Assembly: GCF_003149045.1 (NCBI RefSeq)
Contig: NZ_QGDU01000005.1
Location: forward strand, 1-64,000
Direction of reading: 5' to 3'
Source: Fibrobacter sp. UWR4
Lineage (GTDB): Bacteria > Fibrobacterota > Fibrobacteria > Fibrobacterales > Fibrobacteraceae
DNA: 64,000 nucleotides
Positions within the stretch are counted from its first letter, which is position 1. Each line of letters begins with the position of its first letter. Shown here in pieces: positions 34,456 to 43,422 of this stretch. Under the pieces are notes generated by a model, which was not told the DNA's origin, did not search any database, and saw only the letters and a program-made list of their open reading frames with translations. The position numbers were made by a program, and so were the translations under genes.

Positions 34456-34478
34456 AAAGGCGCCCCTAAGGGCGCCAT
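34456..34478 (-). terminator. Hairpin with T-run between ettA and the secreted protein gene
   Basis: On the minus strand GGCGCCC-TTAG-GGGCGCC is followed by TTTTTATATA. It lies about 130 bases after ettA and directly before the ATG at 34439, so it can be the ettA terminator or an attenuator in the leader of the next gene. Confidence 0.7.
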
Positions 34479-34508
34479 TATTTTACACATCAAAGGCAAC
34501 GCCGTCGC

Positions 34509-34570
34509 CGACCTCATACCTCAAAGCGTAAGTTCACTAAGTGAACTGCAGCGACCTCACACCTCAAAGC
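34509..34570. repeat. Tandem copies of the GACCTCAYACCTCAAAGC repeat
   Basis: GACCTCATACCTCAAAGC at 34510-34527 and GACCTCACACCTCAAAGC at 34553-34570, with the palindrome AGTTCACT-A-AGTGAACT between them at 34531-34547. The first copy matches the inverted 16-mer at 10829-10844. Confidence 0.7.
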
Positions 34571-34608
34571 AAAAGGTCGCGCAGCGAACTTTCGCGCCCT
34601 AGCGCAAC

Positions 34609-36297
34609 CTAGTTTCGTGTCAGAGTCTTGTACTTGATGGGCTTGGGGTTTTCCGCATCTTCGCCCAGACGCTTGCGACGGTCGGCTTCGTATTCGCTCC
34701 AGTTACCTTCGAACCAGACAACCTTGGAGTCGCCTTCGTAAGCAAGGATGTGGGTGGCAATACGGTCCAGGAACCAGCGGTCATGGGAGATGATCACGGC
34801 GCAGCCTGCGAACTTCAGGATAGCCTGTTCCAGGGCCTGGAGGGTTTCAATATCCAAGTCGTTGGTCGGTTCGTCCAGGAACAACAGGTTACCGGGCTGC
34901 TGCAGGTTCTTGGCCATGAGCACGCGGTTGCGTTCACCACCGGAAAGGGTGTTCAGCTTCTTCTGCTGGGCAGCGCCAGTAAAGTTGAACAAGCCACAGT
35001 AGGCGCGGCCATTCATCTTGCGGTCGCCCACCATGATTTCGTCGCAGCCTCCGGTAATGGATTCCCAGACGGTCTTGGAATCATCCAGAGAATCGCGGCC
35101 CTGTTCCATACTGATAATCTGGACGGTTTCGCCAATCTTCAAGGTACCGCCATCAGGCTTTTCAGAACCGGTAATCATCTTGAACAAGGTGGTCTTACCA
35201 GCACCGTTGGGGCCGATAATGCCCACAATACCGGAGCGGGGCAAGCTGAAGTTCAGATCATCGAAGAGCACCTTTTCACCAAAGGCCTTCTGCAGGTGTT
35301 CCGCCTGAATAACGATGTCACCCAGACGGTTACCGTTAGCAATGTGGATCTGAGCCACGTTAATCTTTTCTCTGGAATCTTCAGCCAGCAATTCTTCGTA
35401 AGCCTTAAGACGAGCCTTGTTCTTGGCCTGGCGAGCCTTGGGACTCTGCTTGACCCATTCCTGTTCGCGAGCCAGGCGCTTCTGACGGTCAGATTCACCC
35501 TTTTCTTCGTTCTTCATGCGGTCAAGTTTCTGGTCCAGCCACTGGGCGTAATTGCCTTCCCAAGGAATACCGCGACCGCGGTCAATTTCAAGAATCCAAC
35601 CAGTAACGTTATCCAGGAAGTAACGGTCATGGGTCACGAGAATGACGGAGCCCTTGTATTCACGGAGGTGGCGTTCCAGCCAGGCAACAGTTTCAGCATC
35701 CAGATGGTTGGTAGGTTCGTCCAAAAGCAACAGATCCGGTTCTTCCAAAAGCAGGCGGCACAGAGCCACGCGGCGCTTTTCACCACCGGAAAGGTTGGTC
35801 ACCGGCCAATCGCCCGGCGGGCAGCGCAGGGCATCCATAGCGATTTCAATATTACGGTCCAGGCTCCACAAGTCCTGAGCATCGATGATGTCCTGAAGCT
35901 TAGCCTGTTCATCCAGGAGCTTATTCATTTCATCATCTTCCATAGGTTCAGCGAACTTCATGGAGATTTCGTTGAAACGATCCAGGACAGCCTGCTTCTT
36001 GGCCACAGCCTGCATCACGTTTTCCTTGACAGTAAGGTTCGGATCCAGCTGGGGTTCCTGAGGCAGATAACCTGCGGTACGGCCCGGTTCAATCCAAGCC
36101 TCGCCCTGGAATTCCTTATCGATACCGGCCATGATACGCAAAAGCGTAGACTTACCAGCACCATTCTGGCCGATAATGCCAATCTTAGCGCCATAGTAGA
36201 AGCTTAAGGAAATATCCTTCAAGACTTCCTTGTTGGGGTAAGACTTGCACATCTTGTACATGTAGAATACAAACTTTTCTGCTTTATTATCGGCCAT
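34609..36297 (-). CDS. ettA: ABC-F translation factor EttA
   Basis: A 562-residue ABC-F protein with two ATPase domains: Walker A GQNGAGKST and GPNGAGKTT, signatures LSGGEKRRVAL and LSGGERNRVLM, Walker B LLLLDEPTNHLD and LLFLDEPTNDLD. The linker has the EttA-specific arm region and the acidic/basic mid part. It binds the ribosome E site and gates the first elongation step in response to ADP/ATP. Length equals E. coli EttA (555). AAGGA lies six bases before the ATG. Confidence 0.95.
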   Translation of the reverse strand: MADNKAEKFVFYMYKMCKSYPNKEVLKDISLSFYYGAKIGIIGQNGAGKSTLLRIMAGIDKEFQGEAWIEPGRTAGYLPQEPQLDPNLTVKENVMQAVAKKQAVLDRFNEISMKFAEPMEDDEMNKLLDEQAKLQDIIDAQDLWSLDRNIEIAMDALRCPPGDWPVTNLSGGEKRRVALCRLLLEEPDLLLLDEPTNHLDAETVAWLERHLREYKGSVILVTHDRYFLDNVTGWILEIDRGRGIPWEGNYAQWLDQKLDRMKNEEKGESDRQKRLAREQEWVKQSPKARQAKNKARLKAYEELLAEDSREKINVAQIHIANGNRLGDIVIQAEHLQKAFGEKVLFDDLNFSLPRSGIVGIIGPNGAGKTTLFKMITGSEKPDGGTLKIGETVQIISMEQGRDSLDDSKTVWESITGGCDEIMVGDRKMNGRAYCGLFNFTGAAQQKKLNTLSGGERNRVLMAKNLQQPGNLLFLDEPTNDLDIETLQALEQAILKFAGCAVIISHDRWFLDRIATHILAYEGDSKVVWFEGNWSEYEADRRKRLGEDAENPKPIKYKTLTRN

Positions 36298-36374
36298 ATT
36301 GGTCCTTGGCGCAACGCGCTGTTAAAGGGCTAATCTTTATTTTCTAAAAGTACAATGTAGATAATTGAAGCCCG

Positions 36375-37526
36375 TTATTTTTTGATGCAGCGAAGGGAAT
36401 AAGCATAATAGCTATACATTCTAGTTCCTTCGTCAAATTCGGAAGTCTTGCTTAAGGTCCAGGCGTAATAAAGCATACCCTTATCCCCCCAGAAATAAGC
36501 CTTGTATTCTTCATCAGAATACTCACCCTTACTATTGCGCTTACCAGCAGCCAATGCACCAAAGCCACTTGCATTATTGGACTTCATGGAATCATCCCAA
36601 CCAGTCGTGGCACGGGCAATTTCATTCAGGTTCTTACTAGGGTACAATTCACTTAATTTGTCCGTAAGTTCACGCCAGTCAAATTGGGTCGGCATTTTCC
36701 AGCCATCGGGGCAAGCCTCGGAGGCGTCAAATTCCTGATACAGACGGCCATACTTTTCGCAATTTGCAGGAAGGTCTTCGTAGCAGAAGGAAGAATCCAT
36801 CACAACAGAGCCATCGGTACTCTTATAGAAGTTCAAGTTTTCCGCCATCCAGGTCTGCTTACCAATTTCAATAGTCTTATAAGTCTGACCATCACGTTCA
36901 TCCGTCATCGTTCCATAACTTACAGAAGGAACGTCTTCTACAGGCTGGGACGGTTCAGGCTCTTCGCAAACAGCAACGCGTTCACCAATCCAGGCGCCAT
37001 TTTCGCAGGTGTACAAGGTCTGAGTATCTTCAAGATAGACCGTCTGTCCCACATTTGAAGAACCGCAGTCCATGACGATGTGTTCTACGTTCTTAATCGT
37101 AATGTTGGCCTGCACATGTTCCACACAGGCTTCCGGTTCTTCTACAATACTGGACGAAGAACTCAATGCGTCGCCAGGATTTTCTACGGAAGCGCTGGAG
37201 TTCGGTTTTCCTGGTTCATACCCACATACAGAAGGCTGGTAATCGCTAAGGTACACCCAAGCCTCTCCATCGCATTCCATCACATTGTCCATTTCCACAA
37301 GGTACACATGGGAACATTTTATGGCGGAATTACAAAAATATGAATGCAGCAAAGTATCCAAGGTCTGCATCGTATCAGGCACAACAACCCCATAGGCGGG
37401 TCCGGAAGAAGTGGCAGTATCTATATTCAGTTCATACGCTGTGGAACTGGAAGAATTATCTCCACAAGCCACAAGTCCAAACGCAGCAATAGAGATTGCA
37501 CCAAACGCAAAAGCACTCTTTTTCAT
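36375..37526 (-). CDS. FISUMP-domain lipoprotein
   Basis: A 383-residue lipoprotein: signal MKKSAFAFGAISIAAFGLVAC, lipobox Cys at residue 21, a Ser-rich linker, then a segment with NSSAS and LSSSSSIVEEP linkers. Residues about 215-383 form the FISUMP domain: DERDGQTYKTIEIGKQTWMAENLNF, YGRLYQEFDASEACPDGWKMP and ending YSYYAYSLRCIKK. AGGAG stands five bases before the ATG. Preceded by a hairpin with a T-run. Probably surface-exposed. Confidence 0.9.
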   Translation of the reverse strand: MKKSAFAFGAISIAAFGLVACGDNSSSSTAYELNIDTATSSGPAYGVVVPDTMQTLDTLLHSYFCNSAIKCSHVYLVEMDNVMECDGEAWVYLSDYQPSVCGYEPGKPNSSASVENPGDALSSSSSIVEEPEACVEHVQANITIKNVEHIVMDCGSSNVGQTVYLEDTQTLYTCENGAWIGERVAVCEEPEPSQPVEDVPSVSYGTMTDERDGQTYKTIEIGKQTWMAENLNFYKSTDGSVVMDSSFCYEDLPANCEKYGRLYQEFDASEACPDGWKMPTQFDWRELTDKLSELYPSKNLNEIARATTGWDDSMKSNNASGFGALAAGKRNSKGEYSDEEYKAYFWGDKGMLYYAWTLSKTSEFDEGTRMYSYYAYSLRCIKK

Positions 37527-37543
37527 GATTTCTCCTAACAAAA

Positions 37544-37570
37544 AAATACCGCGGAAAAGTCCGCGGTATC
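37544..37570 (-). terminator. Terminator after skp, directly before the FISUMP gene
   Basis: On the minus strand ATACCGCGGA-CTTT-TCCGCGGTAT is followed by TTTTTTTG. It lies between the skp stop (37589) and the next ATG (37526) and is within 20 bases of the latter. Confidence 0.85.
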
Positions 37571-37588
37571 AAGATAACTTTTTTGCTG

Positions 37589-38113
37589 TTAACGATTGTT
37601 CAGGTAGTCCAGAACTTTCTGGGTCAGGTCGTTTTCCTTCTTCCAGAAAAGCACGGCGCCAGTTGCACGGTCCACCACCATATCGTAGCCTTCCTGCAGG
37701 GCGATTTCGTTTACCGCCTTGCGAATCAGCTGAATGATAGGACCACTCACCTTTTCGTTTTCGGAAATCAGTTCACCCTTACGGCCATAGACACGGTCAA
37801 TGAAATTCTTCAGTTCCGTATCCTTCTTGGCGTATTCCGCTTCAAGTTCACGCTTCTTTTCGTCAGAAAGCATCAGGACCTGCTTATCCAGCTTTTCCTT
37901 AATGGCGGAAAGTTCCTTCTGCAGCAAGTTACCCTGCTGTTCCCACTTTGCCACCTGGCGATCATATTCTTCCTGAGCCTTCTTGGTTCCCTTGTAACCA
38001 TCGAAGATCAGCTTGGAATCCACATGGGCAATGCGCAGGCCGTCTTCAGCAAAACTTGCGCCTGCACCCAGCATCATCACTAAGGAAATCAGAACAATAA
38101 ATCTCTTAAGCAT
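37589..38113 (-). CDS. skp: Periplasmic chaperone OmpH/Skp
   Basis: A 174-residue protein with a signal peptide (ending GASFA) and the OmpH/Skp pattern: IAHVDSKLIFDGYKGTKKAQ, a long coiled coil (about residues 45-115) and the end VVDRATGAVLFW. Skp holds unfolded outer-membrane proteins in the periplasm for assembly by BamA, whose gene ends 23 bases upstream. Confidence 0.9.
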   Translation of the reverse strand: MLKRFIVLISLVMMLGAGASFAEDGLRIAHVDSKLIFDGYKGTKKAQEEYDRQVAKWEQQGNLLQKELSAIKEKLDKQVLMLSDEKKRELEAEYAKKDTELKNFIDRVYGRKGELISENEKVSGPIIQLIRKAVNEIALQEGYDMVVDRATGAVLFWKKENDLTQKVLDYLNNR

Positions 38114-38136
38114 ATTCGCTCCTTCGCGTCCTTGGA

Positions 38137-40938
38137 TTAGAATCCCTGACCGATAACGAAGTTGAATTCCATGTCGCCCACACGTTCGCGTTGAGTACCG
38201 CCGTAGGTTTCACCCACATCCAGAGGCCATGCGAAGTCGAAGCCGATAATACCCAGCATCGGCACAACTACACGGAAGCCGAAACCAATATCCTTCTTAA
38301 GGCTGGTGGGATCCCATTCGCTAAGCGGACTGAGAGCAGGTTCTTCCACCTTGGACTTGCGGACATAACGATCACCGAATACGTTACCAGCATCAAAGAA
38401 GAAGGGCAACAGGTAGAAGGTCTGGGGAACCAGTCCCAACTGGAGTTCCGCACCTACGTACTGATAGCTGCGTCCCAGTCGACCATAGCCAATGGAACCA
38501 GAGCTATAACCACGCATCATGCCTTCGTAACCCATGACACCACCCATCTGGTAAAGGATGCGGTTCTGCAGTCGGTCGCCCACGATAATGCCGTATTCGT
38601 TGGTCAAAGCCAAAGTCAGGCGATCACGGAAGATGGGGAACCACCACTTGATGGTAAGCTCAGTCTTCACGAAGTTAAAGTCACTGCCGAACTTGTCATC
38701 AGCCCACTGCACATCCAGCACGTAACGAGAACCATCTGTGGGGAACTGAGGCAGGTTCTTGTCGTCTCGCACCAGGCGGAAGTTGAGGGCGGATTCAATA
38801 CCCGTGTAAACAACATAACTTCCCGGGACGTTCTTGCCCTGCTTGTTCATGAGCCAGCTATAACCGATCTGACCATAGAAGTAGTCATCAGGCCATTTCA
38901 GACGCTTACCCAGGTAGACGCTACCGCCATAACGAGTAATATCCGGTTCGTCGTAATCATCCATGTTCCACCAGGAGTAGCTCAGGCTAGCACCCAAGGT
39001 AATGGGCTTATCCAGGAGCCAGGGTTCCTGGAAGCTAATGGATGCGCTCTTCTTGTCGGAACCATATTCAACGCTAAAGGATGCAGCCTGGCCATCACCC
39101 ATACAGCAGTTGGGAATGGAAATACTTGCAGTACCCACAAGTCCATCGCTCTGGCTATAGGATACACCAAGGCTGAACTGACCGGTACCAGCTTCCTTTT
39201 CCTGGACAGCGAAGTCAAGGTCCACTTCCTGTTCGCCCACCACCTTGATATCGGGGATGACCATATCGAAATAGTTCAGCTGCATAATTTCGCGGAAGGA
39301 ACGTTCCAGGGAGGACTGACGGTAGGTATCGCCCGGGAAGAGACGAACTTCACGACGGATGACCTTTTCGTTAGTCTTGGTATTGCCATGGATATGAACC
39401 TTGTGAATCTGAGCCGGCAGACCTTCGGTCAAGCGGTAGGACAAGTTCACTACAGAATCGTTTTCGAAGGTACGTTCTTCTTCGTACTGGGCAAACAGAT
39501 AACCATCTTCGCGATAAGCATCCAGCAAGGCCTTCTTGGAAGCGTCATACAAGTACTGGTCGAACACCATGCCGCTATCCAGGCGGAAGGCGTACTTCAG
39601 CATCTGGTCGTTCAGCACTTCATTACCGGAGAAGTGGAGGCCACCCATGTAGTAACGACGACCTTCATTCATGTGGATATGAATGATAATGGCGCTAGAA
39701 GTCTTGATCTGGTCATACTTGTTCAGCATGGGGCACAAGTCTTCAATCATGTAGCGAACCAGCAACTTGTCTTCGTACTGGTGGCGCTTCTTGATTTTCA
39801 GCAAGGAATCGATCTTGGGGTTGCTCCACTTATAACCGTCCACCCTGGACAGCCATTCCTTACGAGCATCCTCATAACGGATAATATCGTTCAAGTACTT
39901 CCAGGCGTCTTCTTCGGACTTTACCTTGGGCATAGGTCTGGTCACCCACTGCTTTTCGCCAATACGACGATGATTGCGGAAAAGGTGAGTCACCTGCATG
40001 GTAGGTTTGCCCGCCATCTTGTAGAATACGGAAGATGTATCTTCCAAGGCGTCGTTCATCAAAGTGTACAGCGGTTCCAGCTTTTCACCCAGGGGAACCA
40101 TACGACCCATATAGAACAGGCAGCTGGAGTCCGGCAGGTATTCTGCGCTGTATTCCGTCAGTTCTGCATCCAGGTAACCAAAATGACGGATAGCGTTTAG
40201 CACCGTATCACGGTCGGCATTAAACACCACTTCCTTAAATTCGCCACCACCCCACCACTGGTCCTGCTTGGTCAGCATATGTTCCAGAATATCTTCGCTG
40301 GGAACATTATCATTCCCCTGAATATCAAACTGACGCACCTTCACCTTTTCACCTTCACGAACCAGGAAGGTCACCATATTGCGATTTTCATCGGTAGGAG
40401 TCTCACGATAACCCACTTCTGCCAGCAGGTATCCTTCGGAGCGATAGTAATCCAGAATAGCCTGTCGATCACGTTCCAGCTGGCTCTTGCTGTAAACTCG
40501 ACCCGGAATCAGGCGGATTTTCAAGCGCAAATCGTCTTCGGAAACTTCATCGGCACCATCGATAATAGCCGTATCAAGAGCAGGCAGTTCCTTCACCTTA
40601 AAGATGAGGTCCACATCGGTACCTTCGCCCACATAGTCCACCCAGGCAGTCACATCGTCAAACAGGCCCGATTCGTACAGGGAAGTCACAGAAGACTGAA
40701 CCTTTTCGGTAAGGGCGGAAGGAGAATAGCTTTGACCATCACGGATTCCAATTCGGCTAAGAACTGAACGTTCATCCATGTGAATCATTCCTTCCACTTT
40801 TACCTTGTGGATCATATTTTCGGCCATATAGCTTTCGGACATTTCCGACATATCCAAAAGCTGGGCCTGGGCAAGACCAACCACCATCAACAGTACAAAA
40901 AGCAAACGGGACTGCAGAATAAACCTACCTGTAAGCAT
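38137..40938 (-). CDS. bamA: Outer membrane assembly factor BamA with large POTRA insertion
   Basis: A 933-residue Omp85 protein. Signal peptide residues about 1-25 (ending GLAQAQ), POTRA domains from residue 35 to about 580 and a 16-strand barrel in the rest, ending FNFVIGQGF with terminal Phe. Between POTRA segment LDAELTEY (about 255) and SSAIIIHIHMNEGRRYY (about 412) lies about 145 extra residues rich in charged helices. The usual BamA is about 800 residues. ATG 40938 starts the signal peptide; an upstream extension of the ORF is not credible. Adjacent to skp. Confidence 0.9.
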   Translation of the reverse strand: MLTGRFILQSRLLFVLLMVVGLAQAQLLDMSEMSESYMAENMIHKVKVEGMIHMDERSVLSRIGIRDGQSYSPSALTEKVQSSVTSLYESGLFDDVTAWVDYVGEGTDVDLIFKVKELPALDTAIIDGADEVSEDDLRLKIRLIPGRVYSKSQLERDRQAILDYYRSEGYLLAEVGYRETPTDENRNMVTFLVREGEKVKVRQFDIQGNDNVPSEDILEHMLTKQDQWWGGGEFKEVVFNADRDTVLNAIRHFGYLDAELTEYSAEYLPDSSCLFYMGRMVPLGEKLEPLYTLMNDALEDTSSVFYKMAGKPTMQVTHLFRNHRRIGEKQWVTRPMPKVKSEEDAWKYLNDIIRYEDARKEWLSRVDGYKWSNPKIDSLLKIKKRHQYEDKLLVRYMIEDLCPMLNKYDQIKTSSAIIIHIHMNEGRRYYMGGLHFSGNEVLNDQMLKYAFRLDSGMVFDQYLYDASKKALLDAYREDGYLFAQYEEERTFENDSVVNLSYRLTEGLPAQIHKVHIHGNTKTNEKVIRREVRLFPGDTYRQSSLERSFREIMQLNYFDMVIPDIKVVGEQEVDLDFAVQEKEAGTGQFSLGVSYSQSDGLVGTASISIPNCCMGDGQAASFSVEYGSDKKSASISFQEPWLLDKPITLGASLSYSWWNMDDYDEPDITRYGGSVYLGKRLKWPDDYFYGQIGYSWLMNKQGKNVPGSYVVYTGIESALNFRLVRDDKNLPQFPTDGSRYVLDVQWADDKFGSDFNFVKTELTIKWWFPIFRDRLTLALTNEYGIIVGDRLQNRILYQMGGVMGYEGMMRGYSSGSIGYGRLGRSYQYVGAELQLGLVPQTFYLLPFFFDAGNVFGDRYVRKSKVEEPALSPLSEWDPTSLKKDIGFGFRVVVPMLGIIGFDFAWPLDVGETYGGTQRERVGDMEFNFVIGQGF

Positions 40939-41007
40939 AAAAAAGACAATTTCGGCAACAAAGATACAAAAACCCAACTTTCCAGACCACAAAGGAGAAT
41001 GAAAACA

Positions 41008-41031
41008 CCCCTCAATAGGGACATTGAGGGG
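41008..41031 (-). terminator. Hairpin upstream of bamA
   Basis: CCCCTCAAT-AGGGAC-ATTGAGGGG. On the minus strand it is followed by TGTTTTC. It probably ends the upstream barrel-protein transcript. Confidence 0.65.
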
Positions 41032-41079
41032 GGACACAATTCATTACTTTGTACTAAATTGGTAAAAAATCATTCCAGG

Positions 41080-42204
41080 CTAGAAGAAAGATCCCTTCAC
41101 ACCCACTGCAATCGTCCACTGCTGTCCGAAATCGTCCCAATCAGGGGCGTCCCACCTTTTCATGGGACTTTCGTCGTATTCATCCTTGGAATTGGAACTG
41201 GACTTGTCGTGAATCGGCAGGCTTACAGCAAAGTACACCGGAAAATCCGTATCGGAAAACTCGATACCATAAGCAAGGGCAGCAGACCAAGCCTTATGAT
41301 CCGGATCCGGACGCGGGTCATACTTGCCTGTTTTTTCTGAAGAAATCCAGGCAACCCCCAGAGGAGCAGAAAAACTCAGGCCAAAGGACTGGACAATTCC
41401 TGGCCGACCACGGTAACCATAGGCAATGGAGCCTCCCACGCTAGGCGGCGTATAGGCGCCGAGATCGTTTTCGCCATAAGCCTTAAAGCGATACTTAAAA
41501 CGGTCTCCCTTATGGTCCAAATCCTTCCAGTAAGAATCATTGAATTCATTCTCGCCGGAGAACAGGTGCATGGCAAAAGGATGGGTATAGGTCAAGCCAT
41601 AAAGCCAGATACCCTTGTCCGTATCCCGGCTATAGTCCCAACCCAAGGTAAGGCTATACAAGCCCGAGCCTTTCTGGAAACTGCTGGGCAGAATTTCCTG
41701 GGAACCGTCGGTACCGCGCTTAATGTCGTACTGACCCGTAGGAATAGAAAGACTAGCGGAAAGAGATGCGGCGCCGCCACTACCAATAGTCTTGCTGAAA
41801 TCAAAGGACACGTCACCCAGACCGCCTGTAGTACGGTCCGTGGGATTCTGGTTGCTGCGATATTGCACTTCTCCCTGATGACTCAGCCAAGGAATGCTAA
41901 CACCAAGCTTTGTAGACCAGGTGGGCTTTATGGACAAGTGCGGAGTAAAAGTCATGCCGGAAAAATTCTGGCCAACGGAATACTTGGTAAAAGCCTCCAC
42001 TTCCAGGTATCCCCCAGAAACGCCCTGGCCAATCCACTTGATGCCATCACCGGAACCGCCACCGCTACCGCCAGCACCGCAGCCACCAATGGACTGCCAC
42101 GGAGTGGAAACTTCCACAGGGGCGTTATAACCCATGAACACAGCCCCAGCCGAAGCCAAAGCCACCACTGCAATTCCGCAAATCTTTCTGTAATCCAATT
42201 TCAT
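41080..42204 (-). CDS. Predicted outer-membrane protein
   Basis: A 374-residue protein with a membrane/signal segment (MKLDYRKICGIAVVALASAG), then a Gly-rich stretch GGCGAGGSGGGSGDG at about residues 40-54, and a beta-strand-rich body ending in VGVKGSFF with a terminal Phe. The plan fits a barrel related to channel or transporter-type outer-membrane proteins; I do not recognise the family. ATG 42204 is nine bases after the stop of the propeller-like lipoprotein gene, so the two are probably in one operon. Confidence 0.65.
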   Translation of the reverse strand: MKLDYRKICGIAVVALASAGAVFMGYNAPVEVSTPWQSIGGCGAGGSGGGSGDGIKWIGQGVSGGYLEVEAFTKYSVGQNFSGMTFTPHLSIKPTWSTKLGVSIPWLSHQGEVQYRSNQNPTDRTTGGLGDVSFDFSKTIGSGGAASLSASLSIPTGQYDIKRGTDGSQEILPSSFQKGSGLYSLTLGWDYSRDTDKGIWLYGLTYTHPFAMHLFSGENEFNDSYWKDLDHKGDRFKYRFKAYGENDLGAYTPPSVGGSIAYGYRGRPGIVQSFGLSFSAPLGVAWISSEKTGKYDPRPDPDHKAWSAALAYGIEFSDTDFPVYFAVSLPIHDKSSSNSKDEYDESPMKRWDAPDWDDFGQQWTIAVGVKGSFF

Positions 42205-42212
42205 CGAGAGCC

Positions 42213-43400
42213 TCACGGAAGTTCCAGCATAAAGCCATTTGCATAACCCGTGGCAAGATACTTTCCATCGGCAGAACGTCCACCTGTCGTAGGAATGGGA
42301 GCCACTTCGGTTACAGGACCAATCCACTGCATAGCCAAGTCGGCAGGAGCATTTGCATCCAGGGAAATTTCACGCATTGCCGTACGGCCTACGCTACCAT
42401 CCTGAGTCACGGCCAGGGAAAAATCACTCTTGATGAAGAAAACATCATCCGGCACTTCGGCCCAGGTGACGAAAAGTCTTTCGCCATACTTGAACCAGTG
42501 GGGCTGCATAGGCTCGCCCATCATGTCCGCAGTACGCTCGATTTCTACGGGAGCGGATGTCTCTGAAAGTTTCTGGATGTAGGACTTCATGACCGTATTG
42601 TTGCCCGGACCCTTCACCACGTTGAACACGATGAATTTGCCATCCGGGGAAATCAAGGGACTATCCGGAGTCCAATTTTCCTTTTCCATTTCAGGGGACT
42701 TTTTCAACTTAATGGCTTTCTTCATGCCACCATTGGCGTAATCCACAAAGTTAATGACACTGGACTTGTCCACAAACACCAGGCGAACATTTTCCGTACC
42801 GAAAAATCCCTGAATGGTAGTATCGGATGCGGAAGTATCAGGTTCCGTCACAGAAGGATCAACCCAGACGTGGGGACAAGTGAATTCGCCCATGCCCTTT
42901 TCCACCAGCCAAAAACGCTTATGGTCACTCATGCGGGCAGTAAAAATGCCATAATCCAGATCAGTACATCCCTTGGATCCCGTAGTATCCGCACTAGTCG
43001 CCACGACGAAATTGGGATGAGTGGTCCATTCCGGATCCTGGAACTGACATTCCGAGGAATCCGTCATCAAATACCACTGGACCTCGTTATCCTGATTCGT
43101 TACAGTGATACGGTCGTGCTGGTATACCCCGGAAATGGTATAACCGGAATCCTTGGGAGACACGTTCAGCTTACCGCCAAAGTTCAGCCAAAGCATTGCA
43201 CCAGGGTAATTTACCGTATCCTGGGTGATAGACGGGTTGCAAATCTGCTTTCCACTGTTAATGGAATAAACCGTACCAATATCGGAACTGGCCCCCGAAT
43301 TGGAACTTTCGGCAGACTTTTCCTCGAACTGTTCCGGCTCATATACACAAGCGGAAAGACCAAGTGCAAGTAATAATGTGGACGTAATTAAATACTTCAT
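42213..43400 (-). CDS. Lipoprotein with TolB/WD40-like repeats
   Basis: A 395-residue lipoprotein (MKYLITSTLLLALGLSAC, lipobox Cys 18). Several Cys are in the mature part. Blocks such as DSPLISPDGKFIVFN, QPHWFKYGERLFVTW and GRSADGKYLATGYANG are typical of TolB/PD40-type propeller repeats. ATG 43400 preferred to a TTG before it. Next gene in the operon encodes a predicted barrel; the pair may act together at the outer membrane. Confidence 0.72.
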   Translation of the reverse strand: MKYLITSTLLLALGLSACVYEPEQFEEKSAESSNSGASSDIGTVYSINSGKQICNPSITQDTVNYPGAMLWLNFGGKLNVSPKDSGYTISGVYQHDRITVTNQDNEVQWYLMTDSSECQFQDPEWTTHPNFVVATSADTTGSKGCTDLDYGIFTARMSDHKRFWLVEKGMGEFTCPHVWVDPSVTEPDTSASDTTIQGFFGTENVRLVFVDKSSVINFVDYANGGMKKAIKLKKSPEMEKENWTPDSPLISPDGKFIVFNVVKGPGNNTVMKSYIQKLSETSAPVEIERTADMMGEPMQPHWFKYGERLFVTWAEVPDDVFFIKSDFSLAVTQDGSVGRTAMREISLDANAPADLAMQWIGPVTEVAPIPTTGGRSADGKYLATGYANGFMLELP

Positions 43401-43422
43401 CAAAACGAAATATATAAAAACC

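Noticed and set aside
34609-36297. ATPase partner for the orphan ABC-2 permease at 33197
   Set aside because: The gene encodes the ribosomal ABC-F factor EttA, which does not pair with permeases.
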